Shown: piece after piece, positions 1-9,148 of the stretch | How positions within the stretch are numbered: position 1 is the stretch's first letter | Layout: each line of letters begins with the position of its first letter | NCBI RefSeq assembly: GCF_030272615.1 | Contig: NC_081415.1 | Span: 419,926,257 to 419,990,256, forward strand | Source of the DNA: Cryptomeria japonica | Lineage: Eukaryota; Streptophyta; Pinopsida; Cupressales; Cupressaceae | Direction: 5' to 3' | Length of the DNA stretch: 64,000 bases | Notes under the pieces: generated by a model | What the model saw: only the letters and a program-made list of their open reading frames with translations | What the model was told of the DNA's origin: nothing | Databases searched by the model: none | Program-made: the position numbers and the translations under genes

Positions 1-183
1 GTAACTTTTTTCGCTAGATGTCTTTTTTTTTTTTCAGTCGTAGAATCATTGCAATTTTTTTGAAATTTTCTTTTTGTAGTTATTTTAACACACGTACTAT
101 TAAATTAATGGTTGTTTTATTATGCAAATAAGAGTAATCATTACATATGTATTAATATAACGAGTTATTTTTTCTTTTTGTAG

Positions 184-453
184 AAACGAACTGATAAATT
201 CAATGAAGGTGATAAAGTTAGGTTGTTGGATCCATTTGATAGTGTTGTTGTTGGCATTGGGAGGATTCACTCCCTATCTATTCTACATGGAGTAAACTTA
301 AAAGGAACATGCGACGCAAATGTGAACATTTTAACGGTCACAAGTAACATACCTCTTCCTTATGAAGACAAAATAGATGGAGCCATCCGTCTAAAAGAGA
401 AAGAGGGAACCTTCGCAAGGTGGCCATTAAAATATTTGCAGAAAATGATATAG
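184..453 (+). pseudogene. Last exon of a CACTA-associated DUF8039-like protein
   Basis: Open from a splice-acceptor-like TTTTTGTAG (175-183) to a stop at 451-453, about 89 codons with no ATG of its own, so an internal/terminal exon is the best reading. The frame starts KRTDKFNEGDKVRLLDPF and continues through GRIHSL, GTCDANVNILTVTSN and ending WPLKYLQKMI. The pattern of a G-x-IH segment, a hydrophobic strand, a PLPY segment and a terminal WP-[LF]-K-x-L is that of DUF8039, usually met in plant transposon ORFs. Its biochemical role is not established. The exon lies upstream of the subterminal repeats and terminus of a CACTA element, which fits. The rest of the gene lies left of the window. Confidence 0.6.
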
Positions 454-779
454 TTGAATATGTTTATCATGTTTCTTATTGTTTTATGCAGTACTTTGAA
501 TATTTTGAAAGAGTTGGAAACTCTTAGACATCTTTGACATTTTTTACTATATTTACATATATACCCTTAGACAAATTTGACATCTTATAACTTGATTTAT
601 ATATACATATTTGCATTATATTTTTTTATTGCAGATTACCTTGTTTGTCATGATGTTCCATCAATCTTTTAATTCTAACATGTAGCTTGTTCGTATATGT
701 AATATTTTTATTTGCTTTTACGATCTAGTTCGAGTTTAATGTTATATTATTTTTGCATTATAAAATGATTAAATATAAT

Positions 780-1360
780 ACCAATAAAAAAAAAATGATT
801 AAATATACTACCAATGGATGTAAATATATGACTAAAATAATGACTATGATGACTAAATAAATGACCATTTAACAACAATCAATGATTAAATTAATGACTC
901 AATATATAACTAAATTAATGACTAAATAAATCACTAATATGAATAAATAAATGACCAGAGAACAACAATCAATGACTAAATCAATGATAACATATATTAC
1001 TAAATTAGTGACTAAATATATGACTAAATTAGTGGCTATCATGAGTAAATAAATGACCAGATAACAACAATCAATGACTAAATTAAGATTAAATATATGA
1101 CTAAATTAGTGACTAAATATATGACTAAATTGGTGACTAAATTAGAGACTAAATATATGATTAAATCAATGACCAAATCGATGACCAAATCAATGACCAA
1201 ATCGATGACCAAATCAATGACCAAATTGATCAATCAAAACAACCAGTGGTAACATGACCAAATTGATTTATGATTGGCAATAAACTACCAGTGGTCATGT
1301 GATCAAATTTAGTCATTTATCTAAACATTTTGGTAGTTTTTTTAGTCATATATTGTTGTT
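780..1360. repeat. CACTA subterminal repeat block (TGACTAAAT / TGACCAAAT motif)
   Basis: Dozens of copies of an 8-12 bp motif, ATGACTAAAT, drift to ATGACCAAAT near 1160-1225. A few copies are inverted (ATTTAGTCAT, about 1305-1350). The array stops about 10 bp before the transposon terminus. In CACTA elements, subterminal repeats of this size are transposase binding sites; that function is inferred here from position. Confidence 0.75.
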
Positions 1361-1372
1361 TTTGTACTAGTG
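1361..1372 (-). repeat. CACTA terminal inverted repeat, right copy
   Basis: TTTGTACTAGTG, the reverse complement of a CACTA-type end. It is followed at once by GAT and then by LTR sequence that aligns with 15405 onward. The left copy is outside the window. Confidence 0.78.
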
Positions 1373-1855
1373 GATTTCTTCATAAGAACATGATCATGGA
1401 TGCCAACTTGAATGCTTGAAATCTAACTACTTGACCTCTCCTTCACTACTCTAATGATGCTTGATCACTTGCTCAACTAAATTCAAAAATTGTAACTAGA
1501 AACTTATGGAGAGATGTTTCAAATGATGGGGTAAGAGTTGCTTTTATACCTCAACCCACAAAACATATTTGAAATTATGAAGAAGGCTGACATGGGAAAT
1601 ATATTCTCGCCCAAAATTGTACAACTATTAGAGGGTCCAAAATTGGGGCCTTTTGGTCTAGAAAATGGCACTAGGCACCCTTGACCAGTCCATCAAGGTT
1701 GAATTAAAGACAAAAGAGTAGAGCAAAAAATAAGGATTGAATAATGGTGTTGGTGTGAGCAGAATCGGGCAAGATTGGGACATAGAAGGTAGAAACACCG
1801 AAGTGAGGTCCAAGTGAGTATGAAATTATACGAGGATACTATTTATGATGTTATG
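1373..1855 (-). repeat. 3' LTR of gypsy element B, truncated by the CACTA insertion
   Basis: Aligns along its whole length with 15405-15891, the start half of B's 5' LTR. Shared blocks include ATATTCTCGCCCAAAATT and GGGTCCAAAATTGGG. Read on the minus strand the LTR starts at 1855 with CATAACATC, where the sister LTR has TGTAGCATTG, so the terminal TG has decayed to CA. A purine tract (minus strand AATTGGGGGCTAAA, plus 1856-1869) directly precedes it, as a polypurine tract should. The missing part of the LTR lies beyond the CACTA element. Confidence 0.72.
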
Positions 1856-2826
1856 TTTAGCCCCCAATTTAGTGGAACTATGAACCTACACTCACACTCT
1901 CAGTAAAGTACATAATAGCATCGAAAAACTTTCATCAAGATATTAAAGAGGGAAGACACACCAAGGCCCCAAGGACTTAGGATCTTATCAATCTAATATC
2001 AAGTAAAAGAAGTAACACATGAAGAGAAGAAAGAAAAAAAGAATATGAATTATTGGCCTAGTAAGGCTATCATTAATAAGAGTCATCTTGAGAAAAAAAA
2101 ACAATTGAACTGTAAAAATCAATGCATGAAGATTAAAAAACAAAGCCTTAGTTTGTGAAATAATCCAAATAAAGATCAACTACAAAATGGGTGTTGTAGT
2201 GTGCGCCAAACATGTCATGGTGTGTGATCAAAGTGTACAAACCAAATCTTGTGATCTATGCACAAAGTGTAACAAAGAGTAGAGTGTATGCCCCCACATT
2301 AAAGTGATTGCATATTCATTTTTGAGAGAAAATGCTTTAAGGTCTAGGATAGATGCATCCAAAATAAAAGAACATCAAGCCCCCAACCAAAGTCAAATCA
2401 AATTTGATGTCTCACAAGAAAAAAAAAGAGAGCACACAAGGGATCCATTAACTAGGGTCAATATGTGCATTAGATAAATCACGTATATCAAGTATGATTG
2501 TAATTAATTGACCTTGTCCCCGAAAGGTAGTGGAACTATGAGAAAAGTGGAAGAAGAGAATATAATATGAACAACAAGACATGGGAGGTAGAATTGCAAC
2601 ATATATAGCTTGAGGAATAGGAGTAGGAAGAATTCATGGTTTGGGATGCATAGGAGGAATATCCATATCCATGGGTGAGGAATCCTTGGGCTTACTCAAG
2701 GATAATATCTTTTCATGTTTGAATTTTCGGTAAGACAGGAAAAGGAGATCTTTACAAGGTTGCAAAGGTTCAATTTTTTGAGCCAAAAGTAATCAAGGTT
2801 GAAGTTTCCATGTCTTGCTAAGGGTT
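1856..2826 (-). mobile_element. Internal 3' region of gypsy element B, non-coding
   Basis: About 970 bp between the end of B's protease, which resumes at 2826 after the gypsy C insertion, and B's polypurine tract. The minus strand shows only a short degenerate coding stretch next to 2826 and no RT, RNase H or integrase motif. It contains several G-runs (GGGGGC on the minus strand near 1863, 2290 and 2383) that look like repeated polypurine-tract-like motifs. No promoter or other gene is visible. Confidence 0.55.
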
Positions 2827-3583
2827 TGATACAAGAGCATCCCCGATTCATGACATTCTTGCATCAACCAAAAATATTTCCTTTATGTTTTGGATTTCAG
2901 TCTGCATCTTCTGGCATTGGCACACTCGATCTCGAGGAGTTGGATTTTGCTTGAGGACTTGATCACCTTATTCCCAAACCGTGGAGCATTTGGATCATTT
3001 TTTGGCAAGTTATCGCTACCGGTTTCTAAGATAGTTTTTCGGTACCGGTTGCCTGGTTGTAATCTATCGGGATCTACCAAATCCTTTATGTAGGTTGTGA
3101 AGCCTTGAGTGTTGATTTTGATGTTCCTTGGCATGTGGTCGACCTTCCCTTTGATCTACACTTCATCCTTTGGATTTTTCGGAGGAATTTATTTGGTGGA
3201 GGTCAACCTTGTTGTTTCTTACACATTAGGTCTTGTTCTTCAACATTTTGATCCCTTTTGGGCCGAATGGATCCCCTTGGATCATATAAATAATTGTAAC
3301 TGAGCATTAGAATGTAGGTAAGTTAAGATATAGAACATAGAAGATAAATATGAAGATTTGAGGTCCTAGTTGTGACCTGTTCTATGATTAAGCATGTTTT
3401 AACAGGCCAGTGAGCCGGTTTCTCTAACCCGGTTGCTACCAGTTGATTGTAAATAGTTTTCATGATATAATTCATTCAATTTTACATTGCCTCCATCATA
3501 TCCTTGTGTTTCTATTGTGTTTACTCTTGTTGACCAACCCAGATTGATCTCTTTGAAGTCTCTCCTAACCGATGACTATACCA
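2827..3583 (+). repeat. 5' LTR of gypsy C
   Basis: Starts TGATACAAGAG and ends TATACCA. It aligns over its full length with 11049-11804. A TATA-like ATATAAAT lies at 3284-3291. Several small ORFs on both strands here are shadows of LTR sequence, not genes. Confidence 0.88.
3284..3291 (+). promoter_or_regulatory. TATA-like box in gypsy C 5' LTR
   Basis: ATATAAAT about 300 bp before the LTR end, conserved in the 3' LTR as TATAAAT at 11506-11512. The placement fits the U3/R promoter of an LTR retrotransposon. Confidence 0.5.
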
Positions 3584-3585
3584 AG

Positions 3586-3596
3586 TGGTATCAGAG
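3586..3596 (+). other. Primer-binding site (initiator-Met tRNA type) of gypsy C
   Basis: TGGTATCAGAG starts two bases after the 5' LTR end. It is the standard plant retroelement primer site complementary to the 3' end of initiator methionine tRNA. Confidence 0.88.
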
Positions 3597-3655
3597 TGAT
3601 CTTTCATTTCGAAGATTGCATTGTCCTGAGAAATTTGGTTGTAGGGTTGCAAACT

Positions 3656-4985
3656 ATGGAACCGACCTGCAGATGCAGAGGATTGGCGCGAAGAGGAAAT
3701 AGGAATGGTGGAGCACATGGGAATGTAGACCCTATTGTGATGGAAATATTGCGAGGAATTTCAGCCCGGTTGGAAGCCATTGAGACAACCCAGAGAAGAG
3801 GTCGACATGTTGAAGATGTGAGTGAAGATGAAGGAGAAGAATCCCTGGTGGAACAAGTGAACCCACCAATGATTGATCCTAATGAAGAAAGGTTTTTGAG
3901 GGTTTTGAGTAGGGCAAATATCAAAACTAATTTTACCCCGCCAGAATATGATGGAAAGTTGGATTCAGATGAATTGGAACTCGGAGATGGAGACATATTT
4001 TGATTTTGAAAACACCACAAAAGAAATAAAGGTGAAATATGTCTATACTTGGTTGAAGGGTCATGCATCTCTTTGGTGGGAGCATTTGCAGGTTGATAGA
4101 TAGAGAAGAGGTAAAGAGAAGATCAAAACATGAGATCAGATGGTTGCTAAGTTGAAATCAAAATTTATGCCGACTGATTATCAAGTGAATCTGTTCTAGA
4201 AGTTACAGAATTTGAGACAGAAGGAATCTAGTGTGAAGGAGTACACCAAAGCATTTTACAAGTTGAATATTAGATCCAGATATGTTGATGATGAAGTTGA
4301 ACAAGTTGCAAGATATTTGAATGGATTGCGGGTATCTATACAAGATGAACTCAGTTTGATCAAATTGTAGAGTGTTGAAGAAGCTTACCAGTATGCCCTG
4401 AAAAGCAGAAGATAAGCTGAACAAAAGCATGAGTAGAGGAAGAGAAGCAGAGGAAAAAGGTTTTACGGAAGACTATTTCAAGGAGGAAGAGGATATACCG
4501 GAGGTAGAGGAACCTGTACGGATCAAAACAAGGACAAGGAAGTGAGAAAAGAAAGTAATTCATAACAGAAAGATGATAGAAATTTCTACCGGAGGAGAGA
4601 ACTGAAAGGCTACCAGAATGAGAATTTTTGAAAAGATGACAAAAGACAAGACAAGAGACTGTTTAGAGGAACTTTCTGTAAGTGTGGAGGAGAAGGACAT
4701 CTTGCTTTCGAGTGTAAGAAGACAAAGAATACCAAAAGAACAACACTAGTGGAAGAAAACCCCACCGGATCAACTAATAAATCGGAAGATGGAGAACTAT
4801 TGATGATGAGGAGAGCTTTGTGTCATACCGGGAGAGATGAAGAGTCCTTGAAGAGGAAGAATTTGTTCAAGACCAAATGTAATGTATCTAATAAGTGTTG
4901 TAAAGTTGTCATTGATAGTGGTAGTTCAGATAATCTTGTTTCAGAAGAGATGGTGAATATGTTGAATTTTGAAAGATTGAAATGA
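3656..4985 (+). pseudogene. gag and protease of gypsy C, degraded
   Basis: Starts at the ATG at 3656 (MEPTCRCRG), 60 bp after the primer site. Continuing over frameshifts and stops it shows the gag core (KVKYVYTWLKGHASLWWEHL near 4030-4090, VKEYTKAFYKLNIR near 4230), a CCHC zinc knuckle CKCGGEGHLAFEC (about 4676-4714) and the retropepsin motif VIDSGSSDNLV (about 4909). Here DSG is the aspartate active site. Gag packages element RNA and the protease cleaves the polyprotein. A frameshift occurs near 3990 and several TAG/TGA stops follow, so no functional product is expected. Confidence 0.85.
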
Positions 4986-5064
4986 TCTAAGCCTTATCAG
5001 ATAGCGTGGATTCAGGATGATCATAATTTGTTCGTAAGTGAGCAATATTTGGTGAAATTGAAAA

Positions 5065-6308
5065 TTGGGAATTATCATGATAAAGTCGTGTGATATTATG
5101 TCTATGGATATTTGTCATGTTTTGTTGGGTAGACCTTGGAAGTTTGATAGACATGAAATACATGATGGGAGGAAGAATACATACACTATTGTGGCCAATG
5201 GGATGAAGAAAATCTTGTTGCCCTTGGAGGAGCCTTTGAAGAGTGAAGTCTGTACGAATGCTAGAATCTATTTGGTGGATGGAAGGAAATTCTTGGATGG
5301 AATGAGACATGAGAATGTGTGTTTTGCCTTAGTTCCTAAGAAGACTGAGAACCTGGAACATGAAGAAGAACAACAATAGAAGAGATAAAATATTTGTTGA
5401 TAGGGTATGAAGACAACAGTTCAGATAATGTGCTTGATGGATTACCACCTGTGAGAAGTATCAATCATTGCATGGAGTTGATTCCCAGAGCTAGTTTTCC
5501 TAACAAAACTGTACACTGGATGACACAGACAAAGAATGAAGAGTTGAATGGACAAGTGCAGGAGCTATTGAAGAAATGTTTGATCAGAGAAAGTTTGAGT
5601 CCTTGTGCAGTACCAACATTATTAGAACCTAAGAAGAATGGAGAATGGAGAATGTGTACTGATTCTAGAGCAATAAACAAGATCATAGTGAAATAGTGGT
5701 TTCCTTTGCCTAGGATGAATGACATAATGGAATGTTTGAGTGGAGCCAAATACTTTACAAAGATAGAATTCAAGAGTGGATTCATCAGATCAAGATCAGA
5801 GAAGGAGATGAGTGTAAGACAACATTCAAGACAAATGAAGGACTATATGAATAGTTAGTGATGCATTTTGGGTTAACTAATGCACCGAGTACTTTCATGA
5901 GGCTAATGAATGAGGTATTGAAGAAATTCTTGGGTAAGTTTGTTATTGTATATTTGGATGACATTTTGATTTTCAGTAAGACAAAAGAGGAGCATTTGTT
6001 GCATTTGAGACAAGTTTTGCAAAGGTTGAGAGAAGAAAAGTTGTTGATAAATCTTAAGAACTGTGCTTTCATGGAGGATGAGTTATTCTATTTGGGATTT
6101 TTTATATTTGAGGATGGTTTGAAGATGGACCCTGAGAAAGTAAAAACAATTATTGAATGGCCTACACTAGAAAGCATTGGAGAGGTAAGATCATTTCATG
6201 GATTGGCTAGTTTCTACCAAAAGTTCATCAGGAATTTCAGTTCAGTTTGTAACCCTACGACTAAGACAATGAGGGGAGATATGAAGGAGTTCAAGTGGAC
6301 CACCAGAG
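5065..6308 (+). pseudogene. Reverse transcriptase of gypsy C, degraded and cut by an insertion
   Basis: The fragments read in order: the post-protease stretch DICHVLLGRPWKFDRH (about 5107), the RT fingers CTDSRAINKIIVK (about 5656), FGLTNAPSTFMRLMNEVLK (about 5866) and the catalytic YLDDILIFS (about 5950). The thumb RSFHGLASFYQKFIRNFSS follows, ending at EFKWTT (about 6303). The YLDD aspartates are intact. Stops occur at 4983, 5378, 5694 and elsewhere. Coding continues at about 9149 with the start of RNase H. Confidence 0.87.
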
Positions 6309-7375
6309 TGTTGGGTGAATATTTTGTCACCAGCGTACCAATGACAAAATATATAATTCACACAAAGCTATGCTAAGAAATTAATCTCTCCTCTCATCAA
6401 GGGGAGGTTCCCTATGAAATTTCTCCTCTAATTAATAAGAAATTAAATTTGTGGGTTGGTGTTGGGCATATAACTCGCTTTTTCAGAGTTTATGTATTTT
6501 TCCTTCACCTAGTTACAATTTCTCCACCTCTTCAGATACTTAAAGAAAAGAACTATTAATCTAACAAACTACACCAATAGTTACTATTAAACAACACAAA
6601 GTCTCCTTTAAGGTAACTCTAATTCAAACTGATCGTTACAAATTAAACAATTAGAAACCTAGCTTATAGCTCAAAGTCTTTGAGTATAGATTTCTAATCC
6701 ATCAAACTACAAATAACCGCAACAATACAAAGCTTACCACAAGTTACTTAATTTATCAGCAGATTTCTCAAGTATGCTAGAGCACAAAGTCTACTTGCAA
6801 GATTTGAGAGCTCTCTAACCACATAACAATATCTTAAAGATCAAAGAAGTAAAGATAATATATATTCAATGGACATAGGAACATTAAATATATAAACGAT
6901 TTTCTTGATACAACACAAAGTTTGTGATCAACAAAACTGTTTCTTTATTCGTTTGATAGAATTTTCACCACAAAAAGCCCAAAGTCTTAGTTGGGATAAA
7001 AAATCTGCAGAGTTTTGCTAAGCATGAAAAAGATAAAATATTTACAAAAGAGGTCCTCCTTATATAGGAAAAGAAGTTGAGAAAAAGGTGGGCACAGTTG
7101 ACTTATTCAACTGCACAGTCCCATTTTACTACAACTATAATATAAAGAAAACGTGCACCTGCATAAAAATTGACATCATCTATCGGTGCAATTGCATAAA
7201 GAGAAGGTGTCAAAAGGGGTCACTTCATTCTTCATTCTCCTCCTCATTGAATTTCTGAAAATCTTCGAACTTAACTAGGATAGCTTTCATCTCTGCTTCG
7301 TTCGACATTGGAGGAGAACTTGTGATTACTCGGACGGGAGAAATTGCATCTTCAATCTTTACCTATTTCTTTGGC

Positions 7376-7726
7376 TCATCTTGTGTTTGGATCAAAGTGA
7401 TCCGCTACTGCATGCACAAATTCTGGATCATGAGCTGCAACTAGAAAAGATGCATATTTATGCAACTTGGATTTGATTAGATTAGTTAGGCGAGTAGGAG
7501 CCTTCTTAACTTGGTCAATGAATTCTTGCATATCTACATGCTCGATTTTAGTGTCTTTGATCTCCTTGATATTCGAGTCTACTGAACTCTCTGGGTACAG
7601 ATTCAAGTACTTGTTGTACTTGTACTTCATCTTTCTTGATGATGCTTTACTTGGAGAAGATTCCAACAGACCTGAGGAAGACTCGGGCTTGTTGTGAGGG
7701 AGCTTTGACATTCGTGATGACTGCAT
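7376..7726 (-). CDS. Uncharacterised ORF, 116 aa, in the palindrome-bearing insert
   Basis: ATG at 7726 (MQSSRMSKL), TGA at 7376-7378. The product is lysine- and serine-rich at the N-terminus. The middle part EFIDQVKKAPTRLTNLIKSK and FLVAAHDPEFVHAVADHFD is likely helical, with no signal peptide, membrane segment or zinc motif. Just past the stop, another frame reads on plausibly (VKIEDAISPVRVITS, then EAEMKAILVKFEDFQKFN to a stop near 7230), suggesting a longer protein broken by a frameshift. The palindrome arrays lie 150-1200 bp upstream of its start, in its would-be leader. I do not recognise the family; a captured gene fragment or a diverged gag is possible. Confidence 0.45.
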   Translation of the reverse strand: MQSSRMSKLPHNKPESSSGLLESSPSKASSRKMKYKYNKYLNLYPESSVDSNIKEIKDTKIEHVDMQEFIDQVKKAPTRLTNLIKSKLHKYASFLVAAHDPEFVHAVADHFDPNTR

Positions 7727-7875
7727 TCAACACTGATTATTAGCTATTCATCATTATTAAAAACAATTTTTCTCAAACAGATCAAAAAACGAGGCTTAAA
7801 ATAGGCTTGGGAGTAAAACTGCCAAAAACAACAGGTCGGGGAAAAAAGTCTGCATGCTCTTTTGAAAACAAAAAA

Positions 7876-8399
7876 TGCACATCGGACTTTAAAGTTCGAA
7901 TTGCAATTAAAAACACCTTGATTATCACATCAAAATTTAAATTCCGATGTGCAATTTTGGTATGGGTTATCAACACATCAGACTTTAAAGTCCGATGTGT
8001 TGAGGTAAAAACTTGAAACAAGTACATCGGACTTTAAAGTCCAATGTGCAATCTGGGAAAGATTAAAGGCACATCAGAATTTAAAGTCCAATGTGCTAGG
8101 GTAAAACCAAATGCTAAACCAACACATCAGACTTTAAAGTCTGATGTGCTAACAAAGGGGAAAAACAATCAGTTGACATGTCGGGTTTTGAAACCTGACA
8201 TGTCAACCAAAACTTCGACTCTCCGCATATCAGACTTTAAAGTCCGATATGCGAAGGTTATGATCCCACATATCGGACTTTAAAATTCGATATGCAGAGA
8301 TCCTACCATCCAGCTGCACACCGGATTTTAAAGTTCGGTATGCGACTGGAGAAGGATGACTTCGGAGGGCAATCGGATTTTGAAGTTCGATTGTCCTCC
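7876..8399. repeat. Palindrome cluster 1 (11 imperfect palindromes)
   Basis: Eleven dyads of 26-36 bp share the core GGACTTTAAAGTCC or a variant. Positions: 7876-7905, 7926-7951, 7971-8002, 8022-8049, 8069-8096, 8122-8149, 8172-8207, 8224-8253, 8268-8295, 8315-8343 and 8364-8399. Spacers are about 15-25 bp and unrelated. The outer arms change from copy to copy (CACATC..GATGTG, GCATATC..GATATGC, GACATGTC..GACATGTC, GGGCAATC..GATTGTCC) yet stay mutually complementary. Confidence 0.9.
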
Positions 8400-8693
8400 T
8401 GACGAAAGCAAAACAAAAACCAAAAAAGAAAGAAAGCAAAGCAAAGCAAACAAATAAAAAAAACCCGAAAAGAAAACAAGAAAAACCTACCTCAAGTTTG
8501 CAATGACGATCGAAAATCCGACAATGGAGCGATTTTGTCTGAGGTACAACGAGCAAGATCCGAGAAGGGCACACGGAGAAAAAGAAGACAAATGAAGGAA
8601 AGAATCACAAGATTTAACTAAATAAACTTAAAAAGTGCTTTAAATAATAAAACCCTAATTAACAATAAATGTGAAATTAATGCCAACTCGCAG

Positions 8694-8954
8694 TGCATGT
8701 CGGACTTTAAAGTCCGACATGCAAGCTAGAAATTCTTGCATGTCGGACTTTAAAGTTCGACATGCATTGTCCAACCAAGCAGTCTGCAGGTCGGACTTTA
8801 AAGTCCGTACTGTAGGCAAAGACCACCTGTAGGTCGGACTTTAAAGTCTGAACTGTAGGTTTAGACCAAGCAAACGCACATCAGATTTTAAAGTCCGATG
8901 TGCAGACAACAAAGAAAAGACCTTGCAGTTTGGACTTTAAAGTCCGAACTACAA
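8694..8954. repeat. Palindrome cluster 2 (6 palindromes)
   Basis: Six more dyads with the same core at 8694-8723, 8737-8766, 8785-8814, 8826-8859, 8876-8903 and 8923-8954. The first is a perfect 30-bp palindrome with half-site TGCATGTCGGACTTT. It is separated from cluster 1 by about 295 bp of non-repetitive sequence that contains a GAGGTAC motif, also found at 9074-9080 right of this cluster. Confidence 0.9.
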
Positions 8955-8960
8955 GCAAAA

Positions 8961-9008
8961 CTGCAAACTTAAGAAAAACAAGAAAAACAAGAAAAACAAG
9001 AAAAACAC
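8961..9008 (+). repeat. Short tandem repeat (AAGAAAAAC)n
   Basis: Four to five units of CAAGAAAAA just right of the second palindrome cluster, inside the same insert. Simple-sequence expansion; no further role is visible. Confidence 0.7.
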
Positions 9009-9148
9009 TAAAATGAAAAGCAAAGAGCTAAATGAGCTAACCGACGAATTCGATTAAGCTCTCCCAAAGACCATGAGGTACGAAATGGACCAGTTTCGTA
9101 GGGTTGCCTCACGATTTTGGTCATGCTGAAATCGAGGACAACACGAAG

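Larger units (their letters stand above)
1..1372 (+). mobile_element. CACTA DNA transposon, right end (left end outside window)
   Basis: The segment ends in TTTGTACTAGTG (1361-1372). Its reverse complement CACTAGTACAAA is the classic CACTA terminus. Just inside lies a dense block of short subterminal repeats, and farther in an exon resembling the DUF8039 domain found in plant CACTA-associated proteins. The next bases (GAT, 1373-1375) start a gypsy LTR. The intact sister LTR of that element reads GGGATGTCTTCATAAG at the matching place (15403 onward), so the CACTA end sits at a GAT target, the 3-bp size expected for this superfamily. The second GAT copy would lie outside the window. The interval 454-780 is AT-rich and shows no other feature. 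Confidence 0.82.
6309..9148 (-). mobile_element. Unclassified ~2.8-kb insertion in gypsy C carrying palindrome clusters
   Basis: Gypsy C coding stops at TGGACCACCAGAG (ends about 6309) and resumes at GAAGCAAACAAAAG (about 9142), the codons expected next (EANKSFELLKRK), so everything between is inserted. The sides carry a possible decayed target duplication (GGACCACCAGA against GGACAACACGA). The left end begins TGTTGGGTGAAT with a stem-loop (GTGAATATTTTGTCA / TGACAAAATATATAATTCAC). Its left ~0.9 kb looks like a minus-strand 3' LTR, with a purine tract at 7226-7250 and a TATA (minus CCTATATAAGG) near 7066. No matching LTR is seen at the right end. The element type is not settled; a 5'-truncated LTR element or another non-autonomous type is possible. 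Confidence 0.6.

Noticed and set aside
780-1250. Centromeric or telomeric satellite
   Set aside because: The 8-12 bp motif is irregular, occurs in both orientations and lies next to a CACTA terminus, so subterminal repeats explain it.
2883-3303. Small protein-coding genes on both strands
   Set aside because: They lie inside the 5' LTR of gypsy C and have counterparts in the 3' LTR (11119-11524).
7876-8954. CRISPR-like array of short repeats
   Set aside because: Repeats are themselves palindromic with variable arms, spacers are irregular, and the context is a plant retroelement. No cas-like gene is present.
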